Translations under genes and position numbers: made by a program
DNA from: Bordetella parapertussis
GTDB taxonomy: Bacteria; Pseudomonadota; Gammaproteobacteria; Burkholderiales; Burkholderiaceae_C
Reading direction: 5' to 3'
DNA length: 6,033 nt
Assembly (NCBI GenBank): GCA_945878355.1
Contig: CAMCTC010000193.1
Span: 1-6,033 of the forward strand
The notes under the pieces: model-generated
The model's database searches: none
Told to the model about the DNA's origin: nothing
The model's input: only the letters and a program-made list of their open reading frames with translations
In this document: in pieces, positions 5,605-6,033 of the stretch
Layout of the letters: each line of letters begins with the position of its first letter
Position numbering within the stretch: position 1 is the first letter of the stretch

Positions 5605-6033
5605 CTAGACCAGCACGCGATGCGTGCCGCCTGGGTTGGGGGCGATGCCGAGGATCGCGCTGATCTTTTGGTGGCGCGGCTCAGGCCGGGTGGCCTTGCG
5701 CACATGCACGGCGCGCCCGTCGCGCCGCTGCAGGGTGGTGGTCACCCGCTGCTGGACGGCCAGAGTCTCGCGCAGCGTGGACCAACTGTCGTCGATACCC
5801 TGTGCCTTGAGTTTCAGGCGCAGCATGTGCACGAAATGGTAGGCCAGCACGCTGATGAACAGGTGGCCTTCCACTCGGCGATCGACCTGGTGGAAGACCG
5901 GACGCAGGCCCAGATCGGTCTTGAGCGAGCGGAACACTGACTCCAGGTCAGTGAGCATCGTGTAGGTGCGCCACAGCGTGGCGTCATCCAGATCGACCAG
6001 CGTTGTTCTCAGGCAATACACGCCCGGATGCAT
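5605..6033 (-). CDS. IS4-superfamily (IS1634-like) DDE transposase, C-terminal part
   Basis: The last 142 codons of a transposase that cuts and rejoins the ends of its own element. The gene enters from the right; the ATG at the very edge (6031-6033) is probably internal, as the catalytic core must begin upstream. The segment Y24-T-M-L27-T-D-L-E31 followed by K38 matches the IS4 Y-(2)-R-(3)-E-(6)-K signature, with leucine in place of the arginine; E31 would be the last acid of the DDE triad. The following RPVFHQVDRRVEGHLFISVLAY, a conserved stretch in IS1634/IS4 relatives, supports the assignment (quoted in two parts: RPVFHQVDRR, VEGHLFISVLAY). The stop TAG is at 5605-5607. It runs in the same direction as the dehydrogenase remnant it adjoins. 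Whether the element is intact cannot be judged from this window. Confidence 0.85.
   Translation of the reverse strand: MHPGVYCLRTTLVDLDDATLWRTYTMLTDLESVFRSLKTDLGLRPVFHQVDRRVEGHLFISVLAYHFVHMLRLKLKAQGIDDSWSTLRETLAVQQRVTTTLQRRDGRAVHVRKATRPEPRHQKISAILGIAPNPGGTHRVLV

Larger units (their letters stand above)
5450..6033 (-). mobile_element. Insertion sequence (IS4 superfamily, IS1634-like), one end, partial
   Basis: The region from the dehydrogenase break to the window edge behaves as one end of an insertion sequence: a DDE transposase C-terminus reading toward the break, then a non-coding end of about 135-150 bp. That end differs in composition from its surroundings; 5501-5540 has 11 G/C in 40 bases. 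The exact boundary cannot be fixed because the other inverted repeat and target duplication lie outside the window. The junction lies between about 5444, where dehydrogenase similarity starts, and about 5500. Confidence 0.65.

Noticed and set aside
1..6033. CRISPR array, tRNA or rRNA genes
   Set aside because: No regularly spaced repeats and no cloverleaf or rRNA-like segments were seen on either strand.

Overview
The window is a GC-rich (roughly two-thirds G+C by eye) chromosomal piece whose protein sequences and codon use suggest a betaproteobacterium of the order Burkholderiales. That placement is inferred from protein style and from a hairpin-rich intergenic block of a kind I recall from that order; no database was consulted.

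Layout. (1) Positions 1-152 hold unassigned sequence with two short tandem repeats; it abuts a broken gene. (2) Positions 153-1790 (minus strand) are a compact operon read right to left: a short GntR/YtrA-type repressor, an ABC-transporter ATPase starting 1 nt after the repressor stop, and an ABC permease starting 11 nt after the ATPase stop. The permease is cut off after two membrane segments and is probably non-functional. (3) Positions 1791-1911 are a divergent regulatory region with a perfect 8-bp inverted repeat that overlaps the predicted operon promoter, the expected place for a GntR autoregulatory operator. (4) Positions 1912-4806 (plus strand) are an intact trkA-trkH pair, encoding the NAD-binding gating subunit and the membrane channel subunit of a Trk potassium uptake system. 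(5) Positions 4807-4894 are a hairpin-rich spacer that probably ends transcription from trkH and from the converging gene. (6) Positions 4895-5470 (minus) are the C-terminal half of an iron-containing alcohol dehydrogenase that has lost its 5' half. (7) From about 5450 to the window end lies an insertion sequence: an AT-rich, repeat-bearing end followed by the C-terminal part of an IS4-superfamily (IS1634-like) DDE transposase running off the window.

How the genes work together. TrkA and TrkH form one known machine for potassium uptake. The GntR-ABC operon fits the widespread plan of a short GntR repressor controlling an adjacent efflux or stress ABC transporter, but with the permease broken here the ATPase has no complete partner in view. 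Two truncations bracket an intact core; the right one is explained by an insertion sequence, the left one only possibly so. I found no convincing evidence of a new biological system. The most useful points are the operator-promoter overlap, the two gene-disrupting junctions and the repeat structure of the insertion sequence end.
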